Below, in pieces: positions 11,685 through 23,570 of a stretch of DNA of 64,000 bases. The DNA comes from Antedon mediterranea. Taxonomy: Eukaryota > Echinodermata > Crinoidea > Comatulida > Antedonidae. Where the stretch lies: the NCBI RefSeq assembly GCF_964355755.1, contig NC_092670.1, forward strand, positions 9,981,201-10,045,200. Reading direction: 5' to 3'. The notes under the pieces are model-generated. The model saw only the letters and a list, made by a program, of their open reading frames with translations. It was not told the origin of the DNA and searched no databases. The translations under genes and the position numbers were made by a program. Position 1 is the first letter of the stretch, and every line of letters begins with the position of its first letter.

Positions 11685-11917
11685 TGAATAGTTAAGGGAA
11701 CTTTTAAGGGACTTCTGAGGTCCCTTAAAAGTTAAGGGGCCTCTGAGGTCCCTTAAAAGTTAAGGGAAAAATAGACCAAGTTAAGGGTTTCCCTTAACTT
11801 TAAACCCTTTGTGAATACCACTTAAGTGAAACCCTTAATATTTTCTTGATTTAAGGGAAATTCTTAGGATTTAAGGGAAATATCTCACTTAATGTGATTT
11901 TGGTGAATACGGCCACA
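11685..11917. repeat. Hairpin-rich repeat with TTAAGGGA motifs
   Basis: Contains back-to-back inverted motifs (ttaagggacttctgaggtcc and its complement), repeated at least twice between 11695 and 11765, and further ttaaggg/cccttaa pairs until 11880. The right end reads GGTGAATACGGCC, a terminus common to many TIR elements of marine invertebrates. The left terminus is not clear. Confidence 0.45.
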
Positions 11918-12264
11918 GGCTCTGAACTTCCCAAATTTTCAACTCCAAATAAACCAAAGGAGGAAGTTAAAACACCACGCTTATAGACCTACGAAAAGCC
12001 TCCATCGCTTTTTCATACGTTTATTGGAGGACTTCATCAATCTACTTCGAATGCAGCGTTAAGAAAACATATACATGACATCGGTATCTGCAGCGTCACT
12101 GATATAATTTCGCTGAAAAATCGCAATCACCCTTGCCTCATTCTGTGTTGTGTTGGACAATGAATCTGATACTCTGATCATCTCATCACCTGAATCGTGG
12201 CCAGACAGAGTTCGCGTGAGGAACTTTACACCTAGAAAGCCGAGGAATAACTTACATTGCTTCA

Positions 12265-13460
12265 AACATCATCCTACCTGATGAGGTTGTGAAAAAGTTA
12301 AACACAATATTTAAAAAATTTATTTGGAATTAGATCGGAGCGAATATGAATTAGGTGGATTAAAAGTGTTCCACCTTGGCAACTATTTAGAATCTATTAG
12401 TTTATCGTGGATAATAAAATTGAGTTGTGTCTGTTGTGTCATCTGCAAAACAAGTAATTTTTAGCTCGTTCCTGTCGTGTAAATTTTGAGGTAGTTTAAT
12501 ACACTTAATTTAGTCAGACTGTCTAATTTTGCAAGCAAGTGGTTCTACACCTAGTACAAAAAGAAAGCAGAGATGGGACAGCCTTGTCTTACTCCTCTTT
12601 CGACATTAAAGAATTTAGACACATGTCCGTTATTGATTAAAATGAAGGATTTTTCCAAAGTTTAGTCTTTTGAGAACATCTATTAATATCGCCTATTAAT
12701 CGAGTCAAATGCCTTTTTAAAATCAACGCATAGCATTCTCGAGTTTCTTGAGATATCTTCAATTAGTCTTATATTTTAGTGTATATTTCTTCCTTTAACA
12801 AAACCGCTTTGATCATAACTAATAATAGAATAACTTCTCGTTGCTAAGCATTTGGTTAGAATTTTATAGTCTATCTTTAAATGACTGCTAATAGGACGCC
12901 AATTATCTCGTGAGTGGCGGGGTAAATCTTTCCCTTTGTGTATAGCATTTAAGAGATTGAGATTTTGTTAATTCACCAAATTTTTATGATCATTAAATGC
13001 ATTCACTACTTGTTATCCTACTTTAACCCAGAATCTTTTATAAATTCAGGTGAGAGCCCATCATACCCAGGGCTTTTATTATTTTCAATCATTTTTAGTG
13101 CATTTAAACATTCCTCATAGCTATACCTATATCTAGTTTCGGAAAAGTAATTCCATCTAGAAATGATTCTATATTTTCTGTAAGAGTGTCCTTTTCAGAT
13201 CTATATAGTTCAGAAAAGAAACTGACCTGCATGTTTAAAATGTCAGAGTTGTTTGTGATTTCTCTGTTGAATTTGTTTGAGTTTTTTTATACCTTTTATT
13301 TTTTCTAGATTAAAAATATTTTGATGACCTTTCACCTTCTTCGCACCACTTTTCACGAGATCTTATTTGAATGCCTCTAACTACGTGCTCGTAAAGCGTT
13401 TCATATTCCAATTTTACCTTGTTATATTGACGTCAAAGGGACAATAAGTTTTGTATTTTT
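12265..13460 (-). mobile_element. Decayed L1/Tx1-type LINE, rearranged
   Basis: On the minus strand from about 13440 to 12560, frame-broken translation gives IRSREKWCEEGERSSKYFF, PGYDGLSPEFIK, NWRPIS, VDFKKAFDS and GCPISAF. These are linker and RT-domain motifs in the order of an L1/Tx1-clade ORF2. On the plus strand at 12310-12425 the frame reads GGLKVFHLGNYLESISLSW, which is the ORF2 C-terminal region in opposite orientation. Many stops and frameshifts; inactive. Confidence 0.75.
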
Positions 13461-13728
13461 ATTTTAACCGATTTTTGTTTGATTTACGCGAATCCGTGAA
13501 TTTTTATACCAAATTCAATTTTAATTTCAATTTTTTTTAAGAGAGAGAAGAGAGAGAGTGAAAGTGATAAGGTTACACTTCAGAGTCAATGGTTTTGGCT
13601 AACTCAATTTTTGCTTATATGTATAATAATGTTTTTTTTCTTTTATATAACTTTAATTTTGCATGCCACTATTATAACCATTTTTATATTTTAAATAGAT
13701 TTTTAAAAAAAAAGGGAAACAGAAGGAT

Positions 13729-14327
13729 GTAATGTAATGATATACATTTATAATTGAGAAATCAACCTTTGTATCAGAATTCAAATAAGTTCACAAACTT
13801 GGTCCAGAAAGTCCAGAGGAGAGTTTGTCCAGATGTTTTAAAAGTCCATTTAGCTCATAATTAAATCCCAAAAGTAAACAGTTTATTTGACCTCTCTAAC
13901 TGTTCCCATTGTAAAACAATTAGATATTGACAGTTTTAAGCAAAGATTCAACAGGGCCAATTCATCATTGTAACCCCCCAGATAAGATCAATCACTCCCA
14001 CCTAAACACCCCTGGATCAACTTAGGACCAATCATTAGCTCCATAAATGATGTAATTGACATACTGTATGCAAATGAACCGAAGCCAATATACCCCCAAG
14101 AGCCCAGACACACCTTACAGCCACTTCACGGAGCACACACCTCACAGCTACTTCCTCAGAAGCAGACCTACACACCTCACATCTCACCAACAGCATCACC
14201 TAATCCTCTGTTCCTTATACTTATAGTTGTATATTATATTGTATCAAGTATTATTGAATAAACAATATATGTGTTACTGCAGTCAAGCGAGTAAGAGTCT
14301 TCATTACAAGTCAAAAACCTCATAACA
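13729..14327 (+). mobile_element. Possible solo LTR
   Basis: About 600 bp beginning TGTAATG and ending CATAACA. It has a polyadenylation signal (gaataaac, near 14257) about 70 bp before the end and a promoter-like AT stretch before it, as in an LTR. No clear target duplication, so this is tentative. Confidence 0.35.
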
Positions 14328-14810
14328 CTATATTACACTACGTGAACATTTTCATTAAACCAAAGTTTGTTGCACAACTACATATGTACATGCATCTGCT
14401 GTCCAAGTTACAACATTACTGCTATCGCCGTTTTTGAGATCTGTGACCAACAAAAAATGAGCAGAAAAAATGAAATTTTTGACAATAACAATAGGCTATC
14501 ACTCTACAGAGAGCGATAGCGTAATAAATACAAATACTACTTACTAATGTCCACTTCCACAGGGACAGAAAAATAATTATTTTTGCTTTCAATTACAGTT
14601 TTTCATGTAAATTTATTTTTTTTTAAATACGGTAAACAAACATTCTACAAAAGTTTGTCCACTTATTTTTAAAAGGACATCCATGACTTAAATAGTCTTC
14701 TCGTGGAAGACAGCTAGCCAACACAAATGGAATCCATTGAAAGATACGATCTTGGTAGAGCAAATACAATAGCCGGTGTAATTGCACATTGAGCCACTTA
14801 AAAAAATAGA

Positions 14811-14955
14811 AAGAACCCGGTCAAAGATCCCTCAAACCACACCTGAATAAAAGTTGAAGAAAGATTCCTCATTGTATTTACTATACAGTAACCACTGCGC
14901 AGATAGTAATGTTACATACCGCAATGAATCATAATTTTTTTACTATGATGACATC

Positions 14956-14960
<5 letters not shown>
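14811..14960. repeat. Copy of a low-copy local segment (partners 26000-26120, 33165-33280)
   Basis: Shares stretches such as acctgaataaaagttgaag and taccgcaatgaatcataa with 25985-26120 and 33150-33280. This copy lacks the tRNA-like SINE piece found in the other two. It is part of the scrambled duplicated intron material of the PAN-FReD cluster. Confidence 0.7.
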
Positions 14961-15037
<77 letters not shown>

Positions 15038-15063
15038 TAAAGATGTCATCATAGTAAAAAAAT

Positions 15064-15064
<1 letters not shown>
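14933..15064. repeat. Perfect palindrome with (TA)n centre
   Basis: Arms of 28 bp (14933-14960 and 15037-15064, core actatgatgacatctttaa) are exact reverse complements and flank about 75 bp of TA repeats, which are self-complementary. The whole 132 bp can fold into one hairpin or cruciform. Confidence 0.9.

Positions 15065-15126
<62 letters not shown>
15065..15126. repeat. (TA)n microsatellite
   Basis: TA dinucleotides with one small interruption directly after the palindrome. Confidence 0.95.
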
Positions 15127-15127
<1 letters not shown>

Positions 15128-15229
15128 CTTTAAAATGTTCATATATTAAAGATATATATATATATTCCAAAATTGTTTATATCTCTACCAAGCTACCTTC
15201 TTTGTTTTCCACTCTTATTCAGACTCCAC

Positions 15230-15430
15230 CCTGGCTCCCTTTGTTATATTTCTTTTATTCATGTCCACCCAGGCAGCACTTGCCAGCTTTATACTATGAC
15301 GTTATCCAAATTCCTTCACTTGCACTGATGAAGGGCTAGTGTTGCCCGAAAGCTCTGCTAACTTTTCTGGCTGTTTACTTTATCGTTTTGATTTAGCTTT
15401 TCGCTTTTTATTTTTGTATCTCCATTGAGA
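15230..15430 (+). mobile_element. Possible Penelope-type terminal fragment with hammerhead-like core
   Basis: Between two TA arrays. CTGATGA (15325-15331), a GGGC/GCCC stem (15333-15336 with 15344-15347), then GAAA (15348-15351) followed by a short GC..GC stem and CTAAC reproduce the conserved core order of a hammerhead ribozyme. Such cores occur in Penelope-like element termini. Stem I pairing is not convincing, so activity is doubtful. Confidence 0.35.
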
Positions 15431-15483
15431 TCCAGCCACTGATACCCACAGCATTGTCATTTTTCTCAGTAATTTGCCTTTGG

Positions 15484-15597
<114 letters not shown>

Positions 15598-15599
15598 GT

Positions 15600-17215
15600 T
15601 AATTTTGTTATTTCGGTCTTGATTGTCGAATTTAATATGCAATTAATTAATGATTTAATCAACATTTTTTTTCTTAATTTCATAATAAATCACAAATATG
15701 ATACATACAGTTTATGAAAATGCAAAATAGGAGTTCTCGAACATTCGGACGACCTATGTTAATTTTAAAATTTAGCATCTTTTCACCATTTTCTTAACTT
15801 ACACTTGCGTAGCCTGTCACTTTTGACGTGCTTGTATAACGTAGTTTTAAGTTGAAAATAAAATATGATGAAATTATTAATAGACCAGTCGGATCTGGAG
15901 GCAGGTGTCACTTTTCTGCAGAATTTTCCAAACCAACTTTTTCTAGTGCATTTTTTGACGTAGATTTCGAATCTGGTTGTTGATCGGACTAACGTGGGGG
16001 CTTTTTAAAGATATAAACGTTTAAAATCTTGATTTTTGAGAGCCGAAATTAATCAAAATAAAACAAATTTAGACAATAGAGGGCGCACTTTCTACATAAT
16101 TATGAGTAAATTGGATTAAAAAAGACTTCGTTGCTGTTAATTTTATTCACGTAAATGTGAAAATAATTTATAAATCTGATCGGTTTTATATGCTGAAATT
16201 GTTTTAGTAATACACTGTGTAGTATAAAGTTAGTTAGAACTTTTCATTTTCGCGTTTTCAGTGATCAAAAATGATATTGTCTAGGCCCAAATATGAATGC
16301 TTCCAGCATACGACGTGTGTAAACAAAGGACGTTTAAACCGCGATGACCGCATTATAAAGTTCGCTCAAGTGAATAGTGGGTAGTCTTTTACTAGCCTAG
16401 CGTATTATGACCGTATGCATGAAATATCTTTCTCTAGCTTATTTTGCATGCAGCGCTAGCTTTACATAAACATGTGTACTACTGTTTTTAAATTTTTTCC
16501 CCCGATTTTTAGGTGGTGTAGGCCTAGAACTTATATTATTATTACTGACACTGACAGGCTTCTAGGGTAGGCTACTACTACTACTTAGTACTCTGCTGTA
16601 GAGTGTAGTAACTAGCTAGCATAATAATAGCGTAGGTGTAGATGTATTATGGTGTCGTGTGTGTAGTCTTACAGCTAAAACATTTATTTTAGTGTAGGCA
16701 ATGCCTAATTACTGTACTGTATACATAAATCTAATAAATGCTGTGTACTACTACCCGTATATTAAGCTGATTATAACATACATTCAGCAACCCTATCAAC
16801 CAACGATTTCTCACAGGTGACACTGACATCATTGTTCAGGTGGAAACATTGTGAAAATACTACAACGATATTGAATGTATTATTTATTACGAAAGCTGCA
16901 TCTACTATCTAGCATGAACATATTTCCTCTCTGACTGAGATCATGTTTTAAACAATAACAGAAAATAAGGTTGCCCTAAAGAACTAGCTGTAGAAAATCA
17001 CATAAAACAATGTTTCTCTGTCCCTGAACCAACATAATTCCAATAAACATGGCTATATCATACCAAATGTATTCTACAAAATAAACAGCAAGCATCATAT
17101 AATAATTATGGTTTAAAATGTCAAAGACCAACTGATAAATGTGGAATTTGCGTGTATGGTGGTTTGATTCCATAATAGTAATACTGTATTTTGATGATGC
17201 CAACTATTGCATTTT
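15600..17215. other. Non-coding, no feature recognised
   Basis: AT-rich sequence. The first 250 bp resemble 26190-26470 and 33350-33600 (same scrambled intron family). No exon, RNA gene or complete element identified in the rest. Confidence 0.5.
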
Positions 17216-17617
17216 CTATGTATATGTACAGGCGCGTAGCCAGGGGGGTTTTATGGTTCGGGCGAACCCCCATTCCCGACATGCCCAATACCTCACCCCC
17301 TCATCTCTGAAAATCCTCCAAATACGTGCCCCACGCAGTACAAAAGGTTAATTTGAAAAATTCGTTCGTGAATAACTCGATACCTTCTTCACTGTATGAG
17401 CGTATGTCGAGCGATACGTGTCTGAATATTTACGAGTTGCAAATGAATTGCCGATTTTCACCTGAAATCCCTGGATGTAACATGATATTGATGCGTGTAT
17501 CGTACTCATAAAGTGAGCCGGGGCACGAACGATTCGTACAAAGGACACCGCCAGACAATAGCGTACGTACCTATATTGTTTAGATCACGGCAGTCAGCAT
17601 GCATAAAGTATACCGTA

Positions 17618-18000
17618 AATCTTCTAATTGTAACCCTGGGTTATTATATTATTCTTTGATTGTTTTTTAGGGTGGGTTACTACTAGAAGAGGATTACTAT
17701 TAGAGTAGTGGGTTACTATTACTTGAAAATAGTAACCCACCCCAACTATTCCGGTCAGCAGCTCATAGCAAAATAATAAAACAGTACGGATAAACACATT
17801 TGTTTGAACAGAACTAACTAACTAACTTATAAACTCAAAAACACTCAATCCTCCCCCACACCCGAGATCAACATGCATTATCTCCTTATTACTATTAGAG
17901 TAGTGGGTTATTATTATAGATTGACTATTGACTGGGTTACACTATTACTATTAAAAGGAGGGTTACTATTATTAGAGTGTGGTTTACTATTAGAAGATTG
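17618..18000. mobile_element. Small TIR element with GGGTTACTATTA repeats
   Basis: Starts AAATCTTCTAATTGTAACCC and ends with the approximate complement of it (GGTTTACTATTAGAAGATT). Inside are several copies of gggttactattagag and an inverted pair near 17709-17745. Target duplication not clear. Non-autonomous. Confidence 0.55.
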
Positions 18001-18485
18001 ATTAATATTTAATTTCTTCAAATTGCTGTAAATATAGGTAGAGCTATAATAAGCATTGAATTTGCCTTCTCACACTAAGTGCTTTTTTGGTCTATAAAGA
18101 AAGGTTGTAAAACAGAAATCGGGCAAAAAGAGTGCGTATGAACGCTTAACGCGCAGTGCGCGTGCAAAAATCTGAGCACTCACAGCAATTCTTTAACCGC
18201 TTAAAATTGCCTGAAACTTATTGTAATTACATCAAAAATAAATTTTAAGCACGCATACGCATGCGTTATATGCGCTACAATTGTCTCAATACACTTAATA
18301 ACGTTCTAGAGCGTTTAGCTGGCTTTAACCATGTGGTTTTCTACCTCGAGCATAACCTTATTGGCTATATGGCAGTATTCAAGTAATTAAAATGTTGAAT
18401 AGCATTTAATCCGATTTACATTTAGGTAAAACTTAGGGTTCCAAGCATCATACAATAAGAAGATCGTTACGAATGTTATGAGGTA

Positions 18486-20026
18486 TCTATATATAAATTT
18501 ACGTAAGGGAAAAATTCGGTAAATCGCGCCTTACTTCTAGAATGTTTACTCGATGGTATATAAAGTTGGTTCGTACTTTCGATACTGATTTCAACCACCT
18601 GATGTAACCCTGTTTACTAATTAAATGGAGTTCGATAATTAGTTATTGACGATTAAAACGAATTTAGGTTCAACGATTTGCCCCAAATAGGGGTGTTTTC
18701 CGATCGTGGTATACACTGTCCAATGCATGTCTATCTTGAAAAATACCCGCATACAATAATACGAGGATGCTTCGCATTTTCCTATCTCCTCCTACGATAA
18801 TTGTTTTTAATGGATGAAAACCGGTTGAACAGCTCGAGTACAGCATCATAATGTTGAAGACAGACCTATTTTCTTAAAAACATACTATTTTGATAGATTT
18901 AATATACATTTATACAAATGTATTGATTTCCGATGAATGGAACATTCCAATAATAAATCTTTGCTTTAACACAAGTACCACCAGCTGTAGGTAAATGTAT
19001 TGGCCCTTGGGGAATTAACCTAAAACCTATATATAGATAAGTATTGCAATACTTGGACATTACTGTAAATACGTATTAACATTTGTGGTCGCCATTGAAT
19101 TTACTGTGAGTGTGGGTACTGTTAGATGTATAACACAATCATGTACAAATAAACGTATTACTGTGAGTGTAGGCCCTACTGTTAATATGTAGAACGTACA
19201 ATATACAAATAAACTGTAGTACTGACAGTTGCTTCTCAACGTTTGTATTAATTAATAATTACAAAGAATATAAACGTTGTAGTGGTACGTGTATCGTTAC
19301 ATGTACTATGCTATTTCAATCGACTATGACAGTGACAGTTTTAACAAAGTATTAAGTTGCAAATGTGTTACTGTATCAAGTGGTATATTATTTATAGGCC
19401 TGTGAGTAGGCCCTACTGTTATATAAAACGTACAATATACAAATAAACTGTACTACTGACAGTTGCTTCTCAACGTTTGTATTAATTAATAATTACAAAG
19501 AATATAAACGTTGTAGTGGTACGTGTATCGTTACATGTACATGCTATTTCAATGGACTATAAGAGTGACAGTTTTATTAAAGTATTAAATCGCAAATGTG
19601 TTACTGTATCAAGTGGTATATTATTTATAGGCCTATCAAAGTGAAAAACATATTTCGTTACTGAGTAGATAAATAATATATTAAAACATTGTTCTTCTTT
19701 GTACCCATATCCTCTTCCCCATCCCTCAAAACTAATGTTACACACAAAACACAAATTGGGTTTGTTTAAATGAGTCCAAATAACAAATTTGGACTCATTT
19801 TGTGACAAGTTTCTCTTTCGGAAGTAATTCCCAGTGTGCTAATTTCAGTTTAATACATAAATCATCGTGTCTATTTATTCGTTTCTGTAAACAATAATAA
19901 CTATTATCGTCCTGCAGTACGTACATTAAAAAAAGCATTTTTTTTACGCTGAAATTACTGTGTACTCGAGAACCATCTGTGGGCACGACCTAGATGGTAC
20001 GCGAGCTTAGCGAGCGTACCACCTAG
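18486..20026 (+). mobile_element. Non-autonomous Helitron
   Basis: A 1541-bp insertion with TCTATATATAAATTTACG at the 5' end and CTAG at the 3' end, preceded by a GGTACGC/GCGTACC hairpin (19996-20020). The insertion lies exactly between A and T with no target duplication: the duplicated block at 62575 reads ggtaTTTTAAAAA without it. No Rep/helicase coding region. Inside is a tandem duplication of about 240 bp (19160-19400 and 19402-19640). Confidence 0.85.
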
Positions 20027-20500
20027 TTTTAAAAATTTATATTATATAATATAAAAAAAATTTAATTTCAAATATTATCATTATTATTACTTACTGGTTT
20101 TAGTAGAGTTCTTTTAAGTTCTGTCTGAATGTTTGTCTTTTCTTTAATTTAAATGTACAATTACTGTATACATAAATGAAGTATAATGATCCCTACATTG
20201 TTATTTAGGATGTGGATAAAGATAATTATGTTATTATCTAAGTGCTATTAATTTTATGATGCCGTTCATTTGTGTTGATTATTATATTACTAAAAATATT
20301 ACTCTAATTGAGCTCGGGTGAGGTCTCTATTCATATCATTACATCTGCAGCTTTATCAGTATTATGAAAACCATTTTTGCCGGCATCCAGTTCTCTTACT
20401 AAATGTGGTACTTGGGCCGGTATTATTTCTTGCTCTCATTAATGCCGGCCCGATTGAAGATTCAAATAATTTGTCGACCCACTCTTGGTGAAGTTGTTCC
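20027..20500. repeat. Duplicated segment (partner 62579-63060)
   Basis: Right flank of the Helitron; nearly identical in sequence to 62579-63060. No exon recognised. Confidence 0.75.
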
Positions 20501-21120
20501 CAGAAACTCTTTACCTATTACGTAGTCCCTTCTGGAAAATTTGAATGAATGGTGTTTGCTTATTTAAAAATGGCAAAAGATATACCAAATCCTTTAAAAA
20601 TTATAGACAAATTTCCTTCCTTTACTAAATTATGCATTCCCAACTTTATGATTATTTGACAGCTAAGTTAAATATTCTGAATTAATATCATCAATATGAT
20701 TTGCAAGGGTCACTCAACTGCTCATGCTGTCTTCTTAATAATACTTTTATTGAACATAGAGCAATATTAGCGTGAAAGCTCATATATATTGGTATATATA
20801 TCAAATAATTATTTGATTGAGAAATTTGTTTGATGTAATTAACCATTCTATTTGAAATAAGAAAATGCGACAATTATGGTATTAAAGGCACTCCTTTAAG
20901 CATTTGCTTCTTGAGTTAGTTGGATGGCAGAAACAATTTGTCTCTATCTAATAATTTAAATCATCGACCGAGGATATCACTTGTGGGTGTCTTCTCCCCC
21001 CAATTTTATTTTTACGTTAATGACCTGACTAATGTCAGTGAGAAGTTTAAGTGATATCCTTCGCCGACGATACTACTATTTTATTCATCTTCTTGTTGAC
21101 ATTTTATTTAATACTTTTAA
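20500..21120 (+). mobile_element. Decayed LINE reverse transcriptase fragment
   Basis: Frame-broken plus-strand translation shows FKNGKRYTKSFKNYRQISF, then KGHSTAHAV (about 20705-20731), then a VGVFSPQFYFYVNDLTN stretch and a FADDT-like end near 21060. This is the order of CR1/Rex-type RT motifs (NYRPISLL, GHSTAHA, PQGS..YINDL, FADDT). Partly duplicated at 63110-63272. Confidence 0.7.
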
Positions 21121-21571
21121 TTATGAATTGTCTAAATGTAATGACTGGTTTCTTTAAATTCTAAATTCTTATAAGATTTAGAAGCTCATGATGCTCTTGA
21201 TTGACTAATAGAAATTCCTATGAACTTACACCAATATCAAAGAGAAGCTTAGAAACTGAACGTTGATGAAGTCAATGATGATTTAAGCATTTCTGACAAA
21301 CAGATTGCATCAGACCAAAATTGGTACCCACTTTTCATTATGCCTCTCCTCAAATGGTGGCAACTGTCAAGATCTTAGTTAGGCCAGATCCTTTTTATAA
21401 TTTTTATCAACGACTAAAGGCCAACTCAAACAGCTGAATACCGACGAGACTTGAGATAGCGTCAGGCGCAGTATTTAGGTCGTCGCGATAACTTTAAACT
21501 TGTTTTATTTCTCCCACGTGGCCAAGTTATCATAACTTTCGTTAGGAGAGTAAACAGCACATGTTGAAAGC
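21120..21571. other. No clear feature
   Basis: May be the decayed 3' part of the preceding LINE; no motif certain enough to call. Confidence 0.3.
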
Positions 21572-23051
21572 CGTATCCGGATTTTCACCCCCTGGACATT
21601 TACCCCCCGGACAACTACCCCCCGGACAACCACCACCTGGACCACTACCCCCTTAGGACAACTACCACTTTAGGACAACTACCCCCGGACAAATACCCCC
21701 CAGACAACTACCCCCTTAGGACAACAACCCCCTTAGGACAACTACCCCCTGGACAACTACCCCCCGGACAATTACCCCCTAGGAACAATTACCCCCCGGA
21801 CAATTACCACCCAGAAAACTATCCCTTTAGAACACCCTAACCACCCAGACCATTCAACAACCTGACTCTGCAACAGTGTATAATAGGAATTAATAACTAT
21901 ATTTTAATTTTTATACTTTGACGAATTACTATTCATTATTGTAAACAAAAGTAAAAGATTGAACATAAATATAGCCTGGTATAAACTGAAGATTGTCACA
22001 CATGATCATAGGATAGTCGAACGTATTATGTACTCCCTGTATTTACTGTAAAGACTTGGTTCGCTAATAATAATAATCATTTTTGCGTCAGGACAATGCT
22101 TCGATAACCACTGGTCTTAAAAGAATTAATTTTTGTCTCAAATTTGTCATATATGTATTTTTGTACACTTGAAGAATAATATCACTTTTGATATTTGACC
22201 TCAATGTTCACTCACCGAATAAACGTCGATCTTTAAATAAATTCCCCTCAAATAAACGGTGACCATGTCACTCCCATGAAACATCATATGGAATAATCGT
22301 CGTCTATTTCCATTAGATTATACCCCCTCCCATTGAATAAACAACTTTCTTCCAATAAATGTCCACCTAAAAACCACCTAAACAATAAACAGCCCAGGCC
22401 GTTTTTTCAATAAATACGGTACTTTAAATCTAGCACATCTAAGGTCTAGCGTGCTGTTAAACAGAATAATCGGTTAAAAACGGGTGTTTCGAAACTAGAG
22501 ACCCGAGACCAGAGACCAGAGACCCAATACGAAAAGGGAGACCCACGTACAAAAAGGGAGACCCCACTATACGAAAAGAGAGACCACACTATACGAAAAG
22601 GGAGACCCTAATATACGAAAAGGGAGACCCAAATATAGGTCTCCCTTTTCGTATTGGGTCTCGTGTCAGGTCTCTGGTCTCGGGTCTCTAGTTTCGAAAC
22701 ACCCGTTAAAAACAGATGATTTCATTTTTACAGAAACCGGTCCTATATTTGTCTACTTTTGGAAGGGGGGGGGGGTAGTTGACCTGACCGGGGGGTAGTT
22801 GACCAGGGGGTAGTTACCCGGGGGGTAGTTATCCTAAGGGGGTAGTTGTCCTAAGGGGGTGGTTGTTCGGGGGGTAGTTGTCCGGGGGGTTGTTATCCTA
22901 AGGGGGTAGTTGTCCTAAGGGGGTAGTTGTCCGGGGGGTAGTTGTCCTAAGGGGGTAGTTGTCCTAAGGGGGTAGTTGTCCTAAGGGGGTAGTTGTCCGG
23001 GTGGTAAACATCCGGGGGGTAACTGTCTAGGGGGTAGGTGTCCTAGAACCA
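21572..23051. mobile_element. TU-like foldback element
   Basis: Two long inverted arms made of a short tandem repeat: GGACAACTACCCCCC and 15-17-bp variants at 21585-21850, and the complementary GGGGGTAGTTGTCC series at 22765-23040. The element is flanked by an 8-bp direct repeat TTGAAAGC (21564-21571 and 23052-23059). Arms built of about 15-bp tandem repeats and an 8-bp target duplication are the description of sea-urchin TU foldback elements. The centre (21850-22765) has no open frame and carries a nested MITE. Confidence 0.8.
22481..22705. mobile_element. 225-bp TIR element (MITE) nested in the foldback element
   Basis: Begins CGGGTGTTTCGAAACTAGAG and ends with its reverse complement. Flanked on both sides by TTAAAAA (22474-22480 and 22706-22712), a 7-bp target duplication. 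The interior is five imperfect copies of a unit around acgaaaagggagaccc. Confidence 0.85.
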
Positions 23052-23570
23052 TTGAAAGCAGTTATTTTTGTGTTTGAATTGTCAGGGAGTTGCATAGGAT
23101 TTTATTTCCTTCGTTATGTGATAATGAATCCAATAATGTGGAAAAGTTGATTTTGAAGGAATTAATTATTTTGTACGAATTTCTGATTTTTTTCTCGACG
23201 GAAAGGGGATTCCCCTCACATACTGCTTGTGACGTCACACACTGCAATTCCTACCTCTTTATAATAGAGGGCGCTGTTGGCCTTAACTAAACCACCTGTT
23301 TGTTAAACAGATGTTGCCATGACGTATGCTATTGGGTATGTATTTTAAGACAACAAACATCACAAATGAAAGAACAATAATAATATTACAAACAACACAT
23401 TAAGTTCTTAACTTAACTAATTCTTCTGGTAAAAACCTAAAGTTACTAAATCATTTAAAATGTTGTGTTAAGAAAAGAATCTCTTGCACTATTTGCTGTG
23501 TCAGTAGGTAAAGTAATTTCCAGTATAGATTATCTCTGAATATTTTTTTCAATTACTATTGTACATAGTT

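Noticed and set aside
17225-17340. Transposon end (aggcgcgtagccagggggg)
   Set aside because: Looks like the start of a TIR element often seen in marine invertebrates, but no matching other end was found.
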